Assembly: GCA_030647905.1 (NCBI GenBank)
Contig: JAUSJA010000026.1
Coordinates: 248,001 to 312,000, forward strand
Reading direction: 5' to 3'
Length of the DNA: 64,000 nt
From: Gemmatimonadaceae bacterium
GTDB taxonomy: Bacteria > Gemmatimonadota > Gemmatimonadetes > Gemmatimonadales > Gemmatimonadaceae
Part shown: piece by piece, positions 23,640 through 31,117 of the stretch
How positions within the stretch are numbered: the first letter of the stretch is position 1
How the letters are laid out: each line of letters opens with the position of its first letter
Notes under the pieces: model-generated
What the model saw: the letters and a program-made list of their open reading frames with translations, nothing else
The model's database searches: none
What the model was told of the DNA's origin: nothing
Position numbers and translations under genes: made by a program

Positions 23640-24677
23640 GTGCGCATTGGTATCCGCGACGTAGGCTGCGGGGGTCGAAGAGAATTGCCGAGCCATCACC
23701 ATAAGGGCGCTTTCCGGAATCCCTGGCCGGATTCCGCGCCGCACGGAGTCGGGGGGCTTATCGGGTGGATGCTGACGAGATCCCGCCAGCAGCCCGCTGT
23801 GGTTCCCGCTGCGCATCGCATGCGTCCGGTAATCGCGTCACCTGTCCGGCGTCCCGCGGAGCGAGTCGATACGCTGACGATCACGTGGATAGGACACAGC
23901 TCGTTTCTTATCCAGTGCCGGGGCCTCAACATTCTCACCGATCCGATATGGTCGGATCGTGCCTCGCCTGTTTCGTTCGCCGGACCGCGCCGGCTTGTTC
24001 CACCGTTTCTGCGTCTCGAAGACCTGCCGCCGATCGACGTGACGCTGATATCGCACGACCACTACGATCACCTGGATGACCCCACAATCGGACGGTTGAT
24101 CGGGCGCTTTCCGGCAATGTGCTGGCTCGCCCCGCTTCGTGTCGGAGGTTTTCTCGAGCGACGCGGCGCGGCAAACGTGAAAGAGCTCGACTGGTGGCAG
24201 GAGCACGAGACCGCCGGCATCATCATCGGCTGTACTCCCGCCCAGCATTTTTCCGGACGCTATCCGTGGAACAGAAACTCGACTCTCTGGTGCGGGTGGA
24301 CGCTGTCATTTGGTCGCCCTCGTGTCTTTTTCGCAGGCGATACCGCGCTGCACCCCGAGTTCGGCGCGATTGCGGAGCGTTTCGGTCCGTTCGATATGGC
24401 GATCCTGCCCATCGGGGCCTATGAGCCGCGCTGGTTCATGCGGCAAGTGCACATGAATCCGACAGACAGCATCGCTGCGTTCCAGCAGCTGACTGCAGTT
24501 CATCCCGACCATCCATGCATCATGGTGGGATCGCACTGGGGAACGTTCCGGCTCACCGATGAGCCGGTCATGGAGCCGCCGATTCTCGCACGCGAGATCT
24601 GGTCGCGCGCCAGCTTGTCGCCCAACCTGCTCTGGATTCTCGCGCACGGAGAAACCCGCGAAGTCCCGGCTCTTTGA
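23640..24677 (+). CDS. Metallo-beta-lactamase-fold hydrolase, NAPE-PLD-like
   Basis: 345 residues starting with GTG. The early motif HHHKGAFRNPWP matches the conserved lead-in of NAPE-PLD-like proteins, supporting this start. The metal site shows ISHDHYDHLD (about residue 140), with further ligands in PAQHFSGRY, FFAGDTALH and GSHWGTF. Mammalian NAPE-PLD cleaves N-acylphosphatidylethanolamine; bacterial relatives are little studied. No transmembrane segment is clear, but a lipid substrate is plausible. Confidence 0.85.
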   Translation: MRIGIRDVGCGGRRELPSHHHKGAFRNPWPDSAPHGVGGLIGWMLTRSRQQPAVVPAAHRMRPVIASPVRRPAERVDTLTITWIGHSSFLIQCRGLNILTDPIWSDRASPVSFAGPRRLVPPFLRLEDLPPIDVTLISHDHYDHLDDPTIGRLIGRFPAMCWLAPLRVGGFLERRGAANVKELDWWQEHETAGIIIGCTPAQHFSGRYPWNRNSTLWCGWTLSFGRPRVFFAGDTALHPEFGAIAERFGPFDMAILPIGAYEPRWFMRQVHMNPTDSIAAFQQLTAVHPDHPCIMVGSHWGTFRLTDEPVMEPPILAREIWSRASLSPNLLWILAHGETREVPAL

Positions 24678-24804
24678 ATGGATGCATTCACGCGCGGCTT
24701 CATCGTGCTGTTTTTTTATTATGCAACGACAATCACATCTGTTATAGTTTGTGCGCGGAAGTTGCTACAGAGTGACATGGAACCCCTACATTGGAGCTCA
24801 TAAC

Positions 24805-25254
24805 ATGGCTGCAGCCAGGAAGTCGTCGCGCGGTGGTTCGAAGGGCAGGAAGAGAAGTGGCGGTAGTTCCGGCGGCCGGAAGCCGTCGGCTCGCAAGTCA
24901 TCCTCTCGCGGCTCCAGCGCGAAGAAGAGCGCCAGAAAGAGCGGCGCGAAGAAGTCGTCCGCACGGAAGAGCACGAGGAAGAGCACCAGGAAGAGCGCGT
25001 CGAAGCGCGCCTCATCTGCCCGCAAGTCTTCCGCAAAGCGTGGTACAACCAGTCGCAAGCGCGCGACTTCCGGACGCAAGGTATCTCTGCCAAGTCGCAA
25101 GACCGTGAAGAAAGCTGCATCCGGCGTTACGAAGCGGGCCAAGTCCCTCGCCAAGCGTGTCAGCCGTGTCGCCACGGGAGTGGTTCAACAGGCTGTGGCG
25201 GGCGCTGAGCAGGCCGTTGACGCCACCAAGGAATTCGTTCAGGACCACACCTGA
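24805..25254 (+). CDS. Histone H1-like Ser/Lys/Arg-rich protein
   Basis: 149 residues from the ATG at 24805. Residues 1-110 consist of repeats such as SARKSS, KKSARKSG and STRKST with almost no hydrophobic residues; residues 112-149 form an amphipathic helix (SGVTKRAKSLAKRVSRVA, TGVVQQAVAGAEQAVDATKE). It should coat or compact DNA like other bacterial H1-like proteins. The frame opens further upstream, but the region there is AT-rich and looks non-coding. The gene ends at a long perfect hairpin. Confidence 0.82.
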   Translation: MAAARKSSRGGSKGRKRSGGSSGGRKPSARKSSSRGSSAKKSARKSGAKKSSARKSTRKSTRKSASKRASSARKSSAKRGTTSRKRATSGRKVSLPSRKTVKKAASGVTKRAKSLAKRVSRVATGVVQQAVAGAEQAVDATKEFVQDHT

Positions 25255-25260
25255 CCTCTC

Positions 25261-25296
25261 GGCGATGACGGCCTGAAGATTCAGGCCGTCATCGCC
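25261..25296. terminator. Perfect 17-bp hairpin between convergent genes
   Basis: GGCGATGACGGCCTGAA (25261-25277) and its exact reverse complement (25280-25296) are separated by two bases. The element starts six bases after the H1-like stop and runs over the stop codon of the hydrolase on the other strand. It could end transcription from both sides, though no T tract follows. Confidence 0.7.
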
Positions 25297-26086
25297 GCTG
25301 GTGGGCGTGAGCCCCAATCCACGCGGCTACCTCCTCGAACACCCGCGCGCGGCCGTAATCCACCGTGATGATGTGGCCTGTGTTTTCCACCCACACGAGC
25401 TTTTTTACCGTGCACCCAAGGGCGGCGAACACGCGCTCCGCTACCCCCTGAGCGATGCGCGGGTCGGTGTGGGACTGAATGAGCAGCGTCGGCGCCGCTA
25501 TTTTCGCCAGCGATCTGCGCGCCCTCGCCGCGAGGCGCCATAGCTCGTACAAGAGCCGGCCGGAGTAGGCACCGTAGCCGAGGTTTTTCTCACGCTCCAG
25601 TGGATCGCGAATGGATCCGGGGCTGTTTGATCTCCGTGCACCGGCGACGGCGCTCCATATCCAGTGCGTTGCCGAAGCGAGTTTTTGCGACTTCGGCATG
25701 TCGAGGTATGGCGCCATCAGCACCAGCGAGGAGATGTCGCCGGTCTCGGCGGCAAGTATCGCAGCCAGAGCGCCACCCATCGACAAACCGCCGATTGATA
25801 CGCCATCGTGAGTCGCCCGCATTCGCGCCAGCTCAGCTCTGGCACAGGCGAGCCATTCCTCGCGACGCGAGCTCATGAACGACTCCACCGTCCTGCCATG
25901 TCCCGGAAGCAGCGGAGCCCGCACGTCATAGCCCGCCGCGTGCAGGTGCCGCGCGAGCAGCCCGAGAGTCTGAGGCGTGTCCCCAAAGCCATGCAGGAGG
26001 AGAATTCCGTGTGAATTCTCCTCCTGCATATCTATGCTTTCCGCGCCGGCTATTAGCCCAACCGTATCCGTCTTTCCCGAAGGCAT
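25289..26086 (-). CDS. Alpha/beta hydrolase, monoacylglycerol lipase / carboxylesterase-like
   Basis: 265 residues from the ATG at 26086; an open frame extends upstream but inside the crp gene. The oxyanion motif is ILLLHGFGDTP, the nucleophile elbow GGLSMGG (about residue 101), the acid in QSHTDPRI, and the His in VENTGHIITVDYGR. This matches the bacterial thermostable monoglyceride lipase and Est30 group. The coding sequence from MQEEN to ILLLH contains a perfect 17-bp-arm palindrome (25991-26029), and the gene ends in another. It lies 8 bases after the Crp-family gene. Confidence 0.88.
   Translation of the reverse strand: MPSGKTDTVGLIAGAESIDMQEENSHGILLLHGFGDTPQTLGLLARHLHAAGYDVRAPLLPGHGRTVESFMSSRREEWLACARAELARMRATHDGVSIGGLSMGGALAAILAAETGDISSLVLMAPYLDMPKSQKLASATHWIWSAVAGARRSNSPGSIRDPLEREKNLGYGAYSGRLLYELWRLAARARRSLAKIAAPTLLIQSHTDPRIAQGVAERVFAALGCTVKKLVWVENTGHIITVDYGRARVFEEVAAWIGAHAHQRR
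25991..26029. repeat. Perfect palindrome inside the hydrolase coding sequence
   Basis: ATGCAGGAGGAGAATTC (25991-26007) and its exact reverse complement (26013-26029) surround the five-base loop CGTGT. On the coding strand it spans the codons for M-Q-E-E-N through I-L-L-L-H, so one arm encodes the conserved oxyanion-loop strand. In mRNA it would make a very stable stem that includes AGGAGG. Confidence 0.95.
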
Positions 26087-26094
26087 TCGTATGG

Positions 26095-26820
26095 CTAAGG
26101 TCGCATTGACTCCTGCGCGAGCGGGAGGGTGCTCTCCACATCCGCTCCGTCGTGGGTAATATGAGCCGCGATGCCCGAGGGCGCGATCACGAACGTCATT
26201 CCACGTCTCTCTGCTACTCCGGCACCCACCAGCCGCCCAAGCGCGATCGCGATCGATTCGCGTGTGGCACCCACCATCTCGCACAACAGTCGGTGATGCC
26301 GCAGCTCCAGGAGAAGACGACCGTCGGCGCCAAGGAAAGACCTGTCACCGAGAAGCCGCTGCAGCGACGATATGAGGCGCTGCTCCACGTTCTGCGACGC
26401 CATCGCGTGCAGCTTCTCGAGCAGATGCGATCGCTCGCTCATCAGCTGCCCGATGATCGCGAGAGTCTCGCCCGGATTTTCTCTCACGAACGCGCGAAAA
26501 TGCTCGCCGCTCAGATACAGTGTTTCCGTGTCGTCCGCGGAATACGCGTCCGTTACGTAAAGAGCTTCGGGCGTGACTCCTTCAACACCGAACGTTTCGC
26601 CCGGAGTGACGATCGCCGGCACGAACCCCCTTCCAGTGCGGATTTTGTTACGAAGAATCACGTGGCCGTGCAGCACAACCGACAACCCGTCGGCGGGTGT
26701 GCCATTCTGGTAGATCTGGAAGCCAGAAGGCCATGTTGTGCGGGCTCCGTAGGCGGCCAGGATGGTCGCATTCTCGGGGCTCAGCTTCGAGCGCTTGGCG
26801 GAAGGCTTTGATTTTTTCAT
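26095..26820 (-). CDS. Crp/Fnr-family transcriptional regulator
   Basis: 241 residues from the ATG at 26820. The N-terminal cyclic-nucleotide-binding fold (residues 30-140; GFQIYQNGTPADGLSVVLHG, TPGETFGVEG, LSGEHFRAFVRENP) is followed by the dimer helix and a winged helix with LLCEMVGATRESIAIALGRL as recognition region. No cluster-binding cysteines are present, so it is not an Fnr oxygen sensor; residues for cAMP are not obvious. It likely controls the hydrolase 8 bases downstream. Confidence 0.9.
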   Translation of the reverse strand: MKKSKPSAKRSKLSPENATILAAYGARTTWPSGFQIYQNGTPADGLSVVLHGHVILRNKIRTGRGFVPAIVTPGETFGVEGVTPEALYVTDAYSADDTETLYLSGEHFRAFVRENPGETLAIIGQLMSERSHLLEKLHAMASQNVEQRLISSLQRLLGDRSFLGADGRLLLELRHHRLLCEMVGATRESIAIALGRLVGAGVAERRGMTFVIAPSGIAAHITHDGADVESTLPLAQESMRP

Positions 26821-26908
26821 GACGTGCCGTTGCAACCCTGACACGGGAACATGTCGCAATGTCCGGGCCGCAAATTCCAGCGGCTAATTCGGATTTGCAG
26901 ATCGGCAT

Positions 26909-27523
26909 TTACTCGACGATTTCGTCGATCGCCTTGAGAATGGCGTTACAAAGCAGACGCTCTCTGTCCGCACCTGCCGGAATGGCCCTCGCCAGAGCAG
27001 AAAACGTTCGTGTCATTTCCTCTTCCACGAATTGCTCCGTCTCGATCACTCCCAGAGATTCCAGATTCTGTATCGCGAGTTGTCGCAGCAGCACAAGCGT
27101 TTCTGGCTGAAGGCCGATGAGTGAACCTCCGGGGGACGCGCGTTCCGTGTCAATGTTGTCGCGTTTGCGTTGCGGTGGCGTGAGCATCGAGCTCAGCGGC
27201 GCCATTTTCACCACGATCGACCCCGGCGAATGCTCTCTCCAGCTTTCCACCACGCCACGGCGCCTGAGCGATGGAAGCATGTTCAGAATCTCCTGGCGAA
27301 CGACCCCGATCCCGCCGATACTCTGATTGCCGCGGCCGGTGATCACCAGCACCTCCTGGGCTTTCGTCACCTGGCGCGCTCTCAGCCAGACGTCCGTGCG
27401 TGCGCGCGCTTCCGCCGCCGATGGCAGCAACTCGCGAAGATTGAGCGTTCGTTCCGTACCGAACGCCGCTTCGTCGAGTGCGTGCCATAACGAAGTCAGT
27501 TGCGGCTTGCCCCGATGGACCAT
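26909..27523 (-). CDS. Smr-like domain protein of the arginine cluster
   Basis: 204 residues from the ATG at 27523. The central region (about 50-115) resembles an Smr domain: AQEVLVITGRGNQSIGGIG corresponds to the V-x-x-I-H-G-x-G core with Thr replacing His, followed by VRQEILNML and GSIVVKMAPL. Smr domains bind or nick nucleic acids. The C-terminal ~80 residues are helical and unfamiliar. It follows argD by 7 bases, so it is probably expressed with the arginine genes, although no link to arginine synthesis is known to me. Confidence 0.65.
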   Translation of the reverse strand: MVHRGKPQLTSLWHALDEAAFGTERTLNLRELLPSAAEARARTDVWLRARQVTKAQEVLVITGRGNQSIGGIGVVRQEILNMLPSLRRRGVVESWREHSPGSIVVKMAPLSSMLTPPQRKRDNIDTERASPGGSLIGLQPETLVLLRQLAIQNLESLGVIETEQFVEEEMTRTFSALARAIPAGADRERLLCNAILKAIDEIVE

Positions 27524-27530
27524 TTCGATA

Positions 27531-28745
27531 TCAGCCGAGGATCTTCTCGAGCATCTCCAGCCCACGCTCGAGATCGGCCCGCTCCATAATCAACGGCGGA
27601 AGCAGCCGAAGAGTGTGATCGCCCGCCGTGATGATTAGAAGTCCTGCATCCCATCCGCGCTGGACGATTTCCGCGGCCGGATCCACGACGTCGATGCCCC
27701 ACATGTAGCCCATGCCGCGCACCGCGCGCACCCGCCCACTGCGTCGCGCGATCACCGACAATCTCTCTCCCAGCCACTCGCCATTCCGGGTCACCGATGC
27801 CAGCAGCGCAGGTTCAGCGAGCCGCCGTATTACGTAGTCGGCGACAGCGGCCACCATCGGACCGCCACCGAACGTCGTACCGTGATCACCAGGCTTTATC
27901 GTCTCGCCTATCTCGCCAGTGATGAGGACCGCTCCCATCGGAAGTCCTCCGGCGAGCGGCTTCGCCAGGGTGACCATGTCAGGTACCACGCCGACACGCT
28001 CGTACGCCATGAAGGTGCCGAGACGTCCCAGTCCGCACTGAATCTCGTCGAAGATGAGCGCGATGCCGCGCTCCGACGTCAGCTTGCGGATATGGCGGAG
28101 CAGCTCGGTCTCGATTACACGCACCCCTCCTTCCCCCTGCACGGGCTCGACGATTACCGCGGCAACAGAATCGCCGTCGAGCGCTGCGTCAAGCTCTACC
28201 GGGTCGCGCTCACAGATGCTTATCCCGCCCGCGAGCGGGCGGAACGGCGCGCGGTAGGAAGGCCTGTCCGTCGCGGCAAGCGAAGCGAACAGCCTGCCGT
28301 GAAATCCTCCTCGAAGCGCGACGATGCCGGTCTTACCATCAGTGCCAACAGTCCTTCCCCACCGGCGCGCGAATTTGAACGCGCCCTCATTCGCCTCAGC
28401 GCCCGAGTTGCAGAAGAATACGTTCGACGCGAACGAGTTCTCCACCAGGAAATGAGCGAGGCGCTCGCCGGGCTCTGTTCTGTAGAGATTGGAGACATGG
28501 ATCAATCCGCTCTCCATGACATCCTCGATCACCTGACGCATTCCCGCGTCGCCATAGCCGAGTGCGTTCACGGCGATTCCACTGGAGAAGTCGAGATACA
28601 ATTTTTCGTCCTCGTCGAACAGCTCGACACCCGATCCGCGAATGAAACGCATCGGGGCCCGCTTGTACGTTCCGAGAATGTCAGGAGAAGAAACGCCGGG
28701 CGTCCCTCCACGCTTCTCCGCGCCCTTCGTCATCGTGTCCGTCAT
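27531..28745 (-). CDS. argD: Acetylornithine aminotransferase
   Basis: 404 residues of a class III PLP aminotransferase that converts N-acetylglutamate semialdehyde to N-acetylornithine using glutamate. Family marks are YLDFSSGIAVNALGYG, FFCNSGAEANEGAFKFAR, IFDEIQCGLGRLG and the PLP-binding Lys in TLAKPLAGGLPMGA. Order in a leftward operon is argR-argC-argB-argD; its start overlaps the argB stop by 4 bases. Succinyl-diaminopimelate use is also possible in this family. Confidence 0.94.
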   Translation of the reverse strand: MTDTMTKGAEKRGGTPGVSSPDILGTYKRAPMRFIRGSGVELFDEDEKLYLDFSSGIAVNALGYGDAGMRQVIEDVMESGLIHVSNLYRTEPGERLAHFLVENSFASNVFFCNSGAEANEGAFKFARRWGRTVGTDGKTGIVALRGGFHGRLFASLAATDRPSYRAPFRPLAGGISICERDPVELDAALDGDSVAAVIVEPVQGEGGVRVIETELLRHIRKLTSERGIALIFDEIQCGLGRLGTFMAYERVGVVPDMVTLAKPLAGGLPMGAVLITGEIGETIKPGDHGTTFGGGPMVAAVADYVIRRLAEPALLASVTRNGEWLGERLSVIARRSGRVRAVRGMGYMWGIDVVDPAAEIVQRGWDAGLLIITAGDHTLRLLPPLIMERADLERGLEMLEKILG

Positions 28746-29506
28746 GCGGTGCCCGTTGTTGGAGACAACAGCGTTCCTGCATCCTTTTCGGAAAGTCCTT
28801 TCAGTCCGGCGATTCTCACGCTGCTGGCTCCCGCCGCGAGAGCGGCAAAGCCCGCCTCCAGCTTGGCGAGCATCCCCCGGTTCACCGTGCCCGTCGCCAC
28901 CAGCGACTCCATCCGCGCTGGATCGAGCGACGGCAGCACGTTCCGGTGCTCGTCCATCACTCCCGGAACATCGGCCACAAGCCAGAGCTCCGCGCCCATC
29001 GCCGCTGCCAGTGCCCCCGCGGCATCGTCACCATTCACGTTCAGCGCTTCACCATCGCGTGATGTCGCGTCCCGCGCGACCGGCGAGATCACGGGTAGAA
29101 ACCGGCTCGCGAGCAGCGTCTCGATCAACTCCACCCGTACGGTGGTCGGCTTGCCCGATCTTCCGAACTTTTCGACATCGATCGGTTCTGCAGCGAGAAG
29201 CCCGCCATCTTCGCCGGACACTCCGACCGCCGGCACTCCCGCGGCGCCAAGCGCCGACACCAATCGCTTGTTGGCGCTGCCCGACAGCACCATTCTCACA
29301 AGCTCCATATCATCCGCAGTGGTAATCCGCCGGCCATTCACGAACGATGGCTCACGCCCGAGCTGTTTCTGCAGCGATGAGATCTCGTCACCGCCGCCGT
29401 GCACGATGCAGAACGATCCTGGCCGGGTGCTCCACATTCGCTGCAGCACGGTCACGAGCTCCGGACTCGATTGCACCCGGCTTCCCAGCTTGATCACCGA
29501 GATCAC
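28742..29506 (-). CDS. argB: Acetylglutamate kinase
   Basis: 254 residues from a GTG at 29506 that overlaps the argC stop as GTGA; the longer open frame upstream is the shadow of argC. It phosphorylates N-acetylglutamate, the second step to ornithine. Visible marks are VIKLGS, the glycine-rich IVHGGGDEI, GRRITTADDMELVRMVLSG, and NVNGDDAAGALAAAMGA. The N-terminal arginine-sensing helix of hexameric, feedback-inhibited kinases is absent, suggesting the dimeric uninhibited form. Confidence 0.92.
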   Translation of the reverse strand: MISVIKLGSRVQSSPELVTVLQRMWSTRPGSFCIVHGGGDEISSLQKQLGREPSFVNGRRITTADDMELVRMVLSGSANKRLVSALGAAGVPAVGVSGEDGGLLAAEPIDVEKFGRSGKPTTVRVELIETLLASRFLPVISPVARDATSRDGEALNVNGDDAAGALAAAMGAELWLVADVPGVMDEHRNVLPSLDPARMESLVATGTVNRGMLAKLEAGFAALAAGASSVRIAGLKGLSEKDAGTLLSPTTGTA

Positions 29507-30474
29507 GCCGGGAGCCCGGCAGTCTCTTCGAGACCAAGCATCAGATTCGCGTTCTGAACCGCTTGCCCCGCCGCTCCCTTCATGAGATTGTCGATTGCCG
29601 AAGTGATGATGAGAGTGGGGCTGCTGGTATTCGCCGCCTTTGCTGCGGAGATGCGCACGACGTTCCGCCGCACCACCTCCCGGAGGGACGGCGTCGCTTC
29701 GCTTACTTCGATGAAGGGCTCTCCAGCGTAGGCATCCAACCACAGGCCGAGAGGCGGGTCGATCTCGTGGGCGAGCCGCACCACGATCGTCGCCAGGATT
29801 CCCCGCGCTACGGGAAGGAGATGCGGCGTGAAGATGAGGTCGTTGATCGCACCCCGGCCCCGAAGCACCGAGGTCATCTCCGCAAGATGCCGATGGTTGT
29901 TGCTGACTTCATACGCTCTGAAGTCCTCGCTCACCTCCGCGAACAGCAGGTCCCGCCTCGGAGTGAATCCGGCACCGGTAACACCGCTTGCCGCGGATAC
30001 GGCGATCGTGGAGCCCTGCTCGAGCAGGCCGGCGGAGGCGAGCGGCGCGAGAGCGAGGAGTATCGCGGTAGGATAGCAGCCAGGATTGGCGATGACATTC
30101 GCTCCACGCACGTCAGCGCGCGCGAGCTCCGTCAATCCATACGGCACCGGCGCTCCTTCGATGCTTCCGTCGCTGCCAGGCCTCAGGTCCGATGAAAGAT
30201 CGACCACCTTCGATCCCGACGCCCGCGCCCGTTTGACCCACTCTAGTGAGGTTCCGTGAGGCAGCGAGCTGAAAATGAGTTCGGCATCTCCCAGTGGAGC
30301 GTCCTCTGTCGCGATGAACGTGATCTCCCGCCCCCCGACTCGCACGCTCCGCCCGCGTTGTCCGTGAGCGGTTGCGAAACGCAGCTCGAGATGCGGGTGC
30401 TGCGCGATGAGCAGACACAGCTCGCGCCCCGTGTACCCGCTCGCACCCAGTACCCCGACCGAAAGTTTATGCAC
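29503..30474 (-). CDS. argC: N-acetyl-gamma-glutamyl-phosphate reductase
   Basis: 323 residues from a GTG at 30474. It reduces N-acetylglutamyl phosphate with NADPH. The nucleotide-binding GASGYTGRELC is at residue 10, the catalytic Cys is in NPGCYPTA (about residue 131), and SAASGVTGAG and NNHRHLAEM follow. A short inverted repeat, TATGCA / TGCATA with a seven-base spacer, covers the start region. It is the second gene of the leftward arginine operon, 54 bases after argR. Confidence 0.95.
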   Translation of the reverse strand: MHKLSVGVLGASGYTGRELCLLIAQHPHLELRFATAHGQRGRSVRVGGREITFIATEDAPLGDAELIFSSLPHGTSLEWVKRARASGSKVVDLSSDLRPGSDGSIEGAPVPYGLTELARADVRGANVIANPGCYPTAILLALAPLASAGLLEQGSTIAVSAASGVTGAGFTPRRDLLFAEVSEDFRAYEVSNNHRHLAEMTSVLRGRGAINDLIFTPHLLPVARGILATIVVRLAHEIDPPLGLWLDAYAGEPFIEVSEATPSLREVVRRNVVRISAAKAANTSSPTLIITSAIDNLMKGAAGQAVQNANLMLGLEETAGLPA

Positions 30475-30528
30475 GTCGAATGCATAACATTACAGAGGTG
30501 TGTCGTCAATCTCGCGCTGGCCCGTTTG

Positions 30529-30990
30529 CTACTGCGGCTCTCCGGCCAGAGACTTGATCCGGCGAACCACTCTGTCCCGGGCAAGACCGGATCGGCACAC
30601 GATGAGGATCGTGTCGTCTCCCCCAACCGTGCCCAGAATGTCGGGCCAGCCCTCGCCGTCCAGCGCCGCCGCGATTGGCTGCGCCCCGCCGGGCACCGTC
30701 CTCAGCACGATCATCTCGCTCACACTGTCCACCCGCAGAAAGAGCTGCGGCAGAAGAGTCTCCAGCGCCGCCCGGCTCTCTTCGATCGTTCCATCGGTGA
30801 CCGCGTATCGCGCTCCCTCTGGTGTCGGCACGCGCGCCAGACGAAGCTCTCTGAGATCTCTCGACAGAGTCGCCTGCGTGACGTCCCAACCCCTGTGCAG
30901 AAGCAGCTTCCGGAGGTCCTCCTGGCTGCTCACCGCACGGGTTTCGATCACCTCGAGTATAGCCGACTGCCGCTCTCTCTTGTTCGCCAT
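30529..30990 (-). CDS. argR: Arginine repressor
   Basis: 153 residues. The N-terminal winged helix (RERQSAILEVIETRAVSSQE, VTQATLSRDLRELRL) recognises ARG boxes, and the C-terminal domain has the arginine-binding and hexamer motif (GGAQPIAAALDGEGW, ILGTVGGDDTILIV). With arginine bound it would repress both arms of the divergent cluster. Two ARG boxes sit in the intergenic region between argR and argG. As first gene of the leftward operon it is likely autoregulated. Confidence 0.95.
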   Translation of the reverse strand: MANKRERQSAILEVIETRAVSSQEDLRKLLLHRGWDVTQATLSRDLRELRLARVPTPEGARYAVTDGTIEESRAALETLLPQLFLRVDSVSEMIVLRTVPGGAQPIAAALDGEGWPDILGTVGGDDTILIVCRSGLARDRVVRRIKSLAGEPQ

Positions 30991-31055
30991 TTATCTCCTC
31001 CGCGCACACATTATCACCGCACCGCCCCACAGGCGAGTGACACCCCCCGCGAGCA

Positions 31056-31084
31056 TTGACGGTGATCGGTCAACTGATTAAATA
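31056..31084 (+). promoter_or_regulatory. argG promoter
   Basis: TTGACG (31056-31061) and TAAATA (31079-31084) are 17 bases apart. The -10 lies inside the first ARG box, so ArgR binding would block polymerase. Confidence 0.65.
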
Positions 31085-31111
31085 TACGACTGGAATGAAT
31101 AGTTATTTAGG
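31073..31111. promoter_or_regulatory. Tandem ARG boxes (ArgR operator)
   Basis: Two 18-bp boxes, 31073-31090 and 31094-31111, are separated by 3 bp, the classical ArgR spacing. Box 2 (AATGAATAGTTATTTAGG) has a perfect left half of the consensus AATGAAT-WWWW-ATTCATT; box 1 (ACTGATTAAATATACGAC) is weaker. Box 1 overlaps the -10 and box 2 overlaps the argG ribosome-binding site. Confidence 0.8.
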
Positions 31112-31117
31112 AGGGAT

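Noticed and set aside
27882-29585. 567-codon plus-strand open frame
   Set aside because: It is opposite argD and argB and shows only Ser/Arg/Pro-rich shadow composition.
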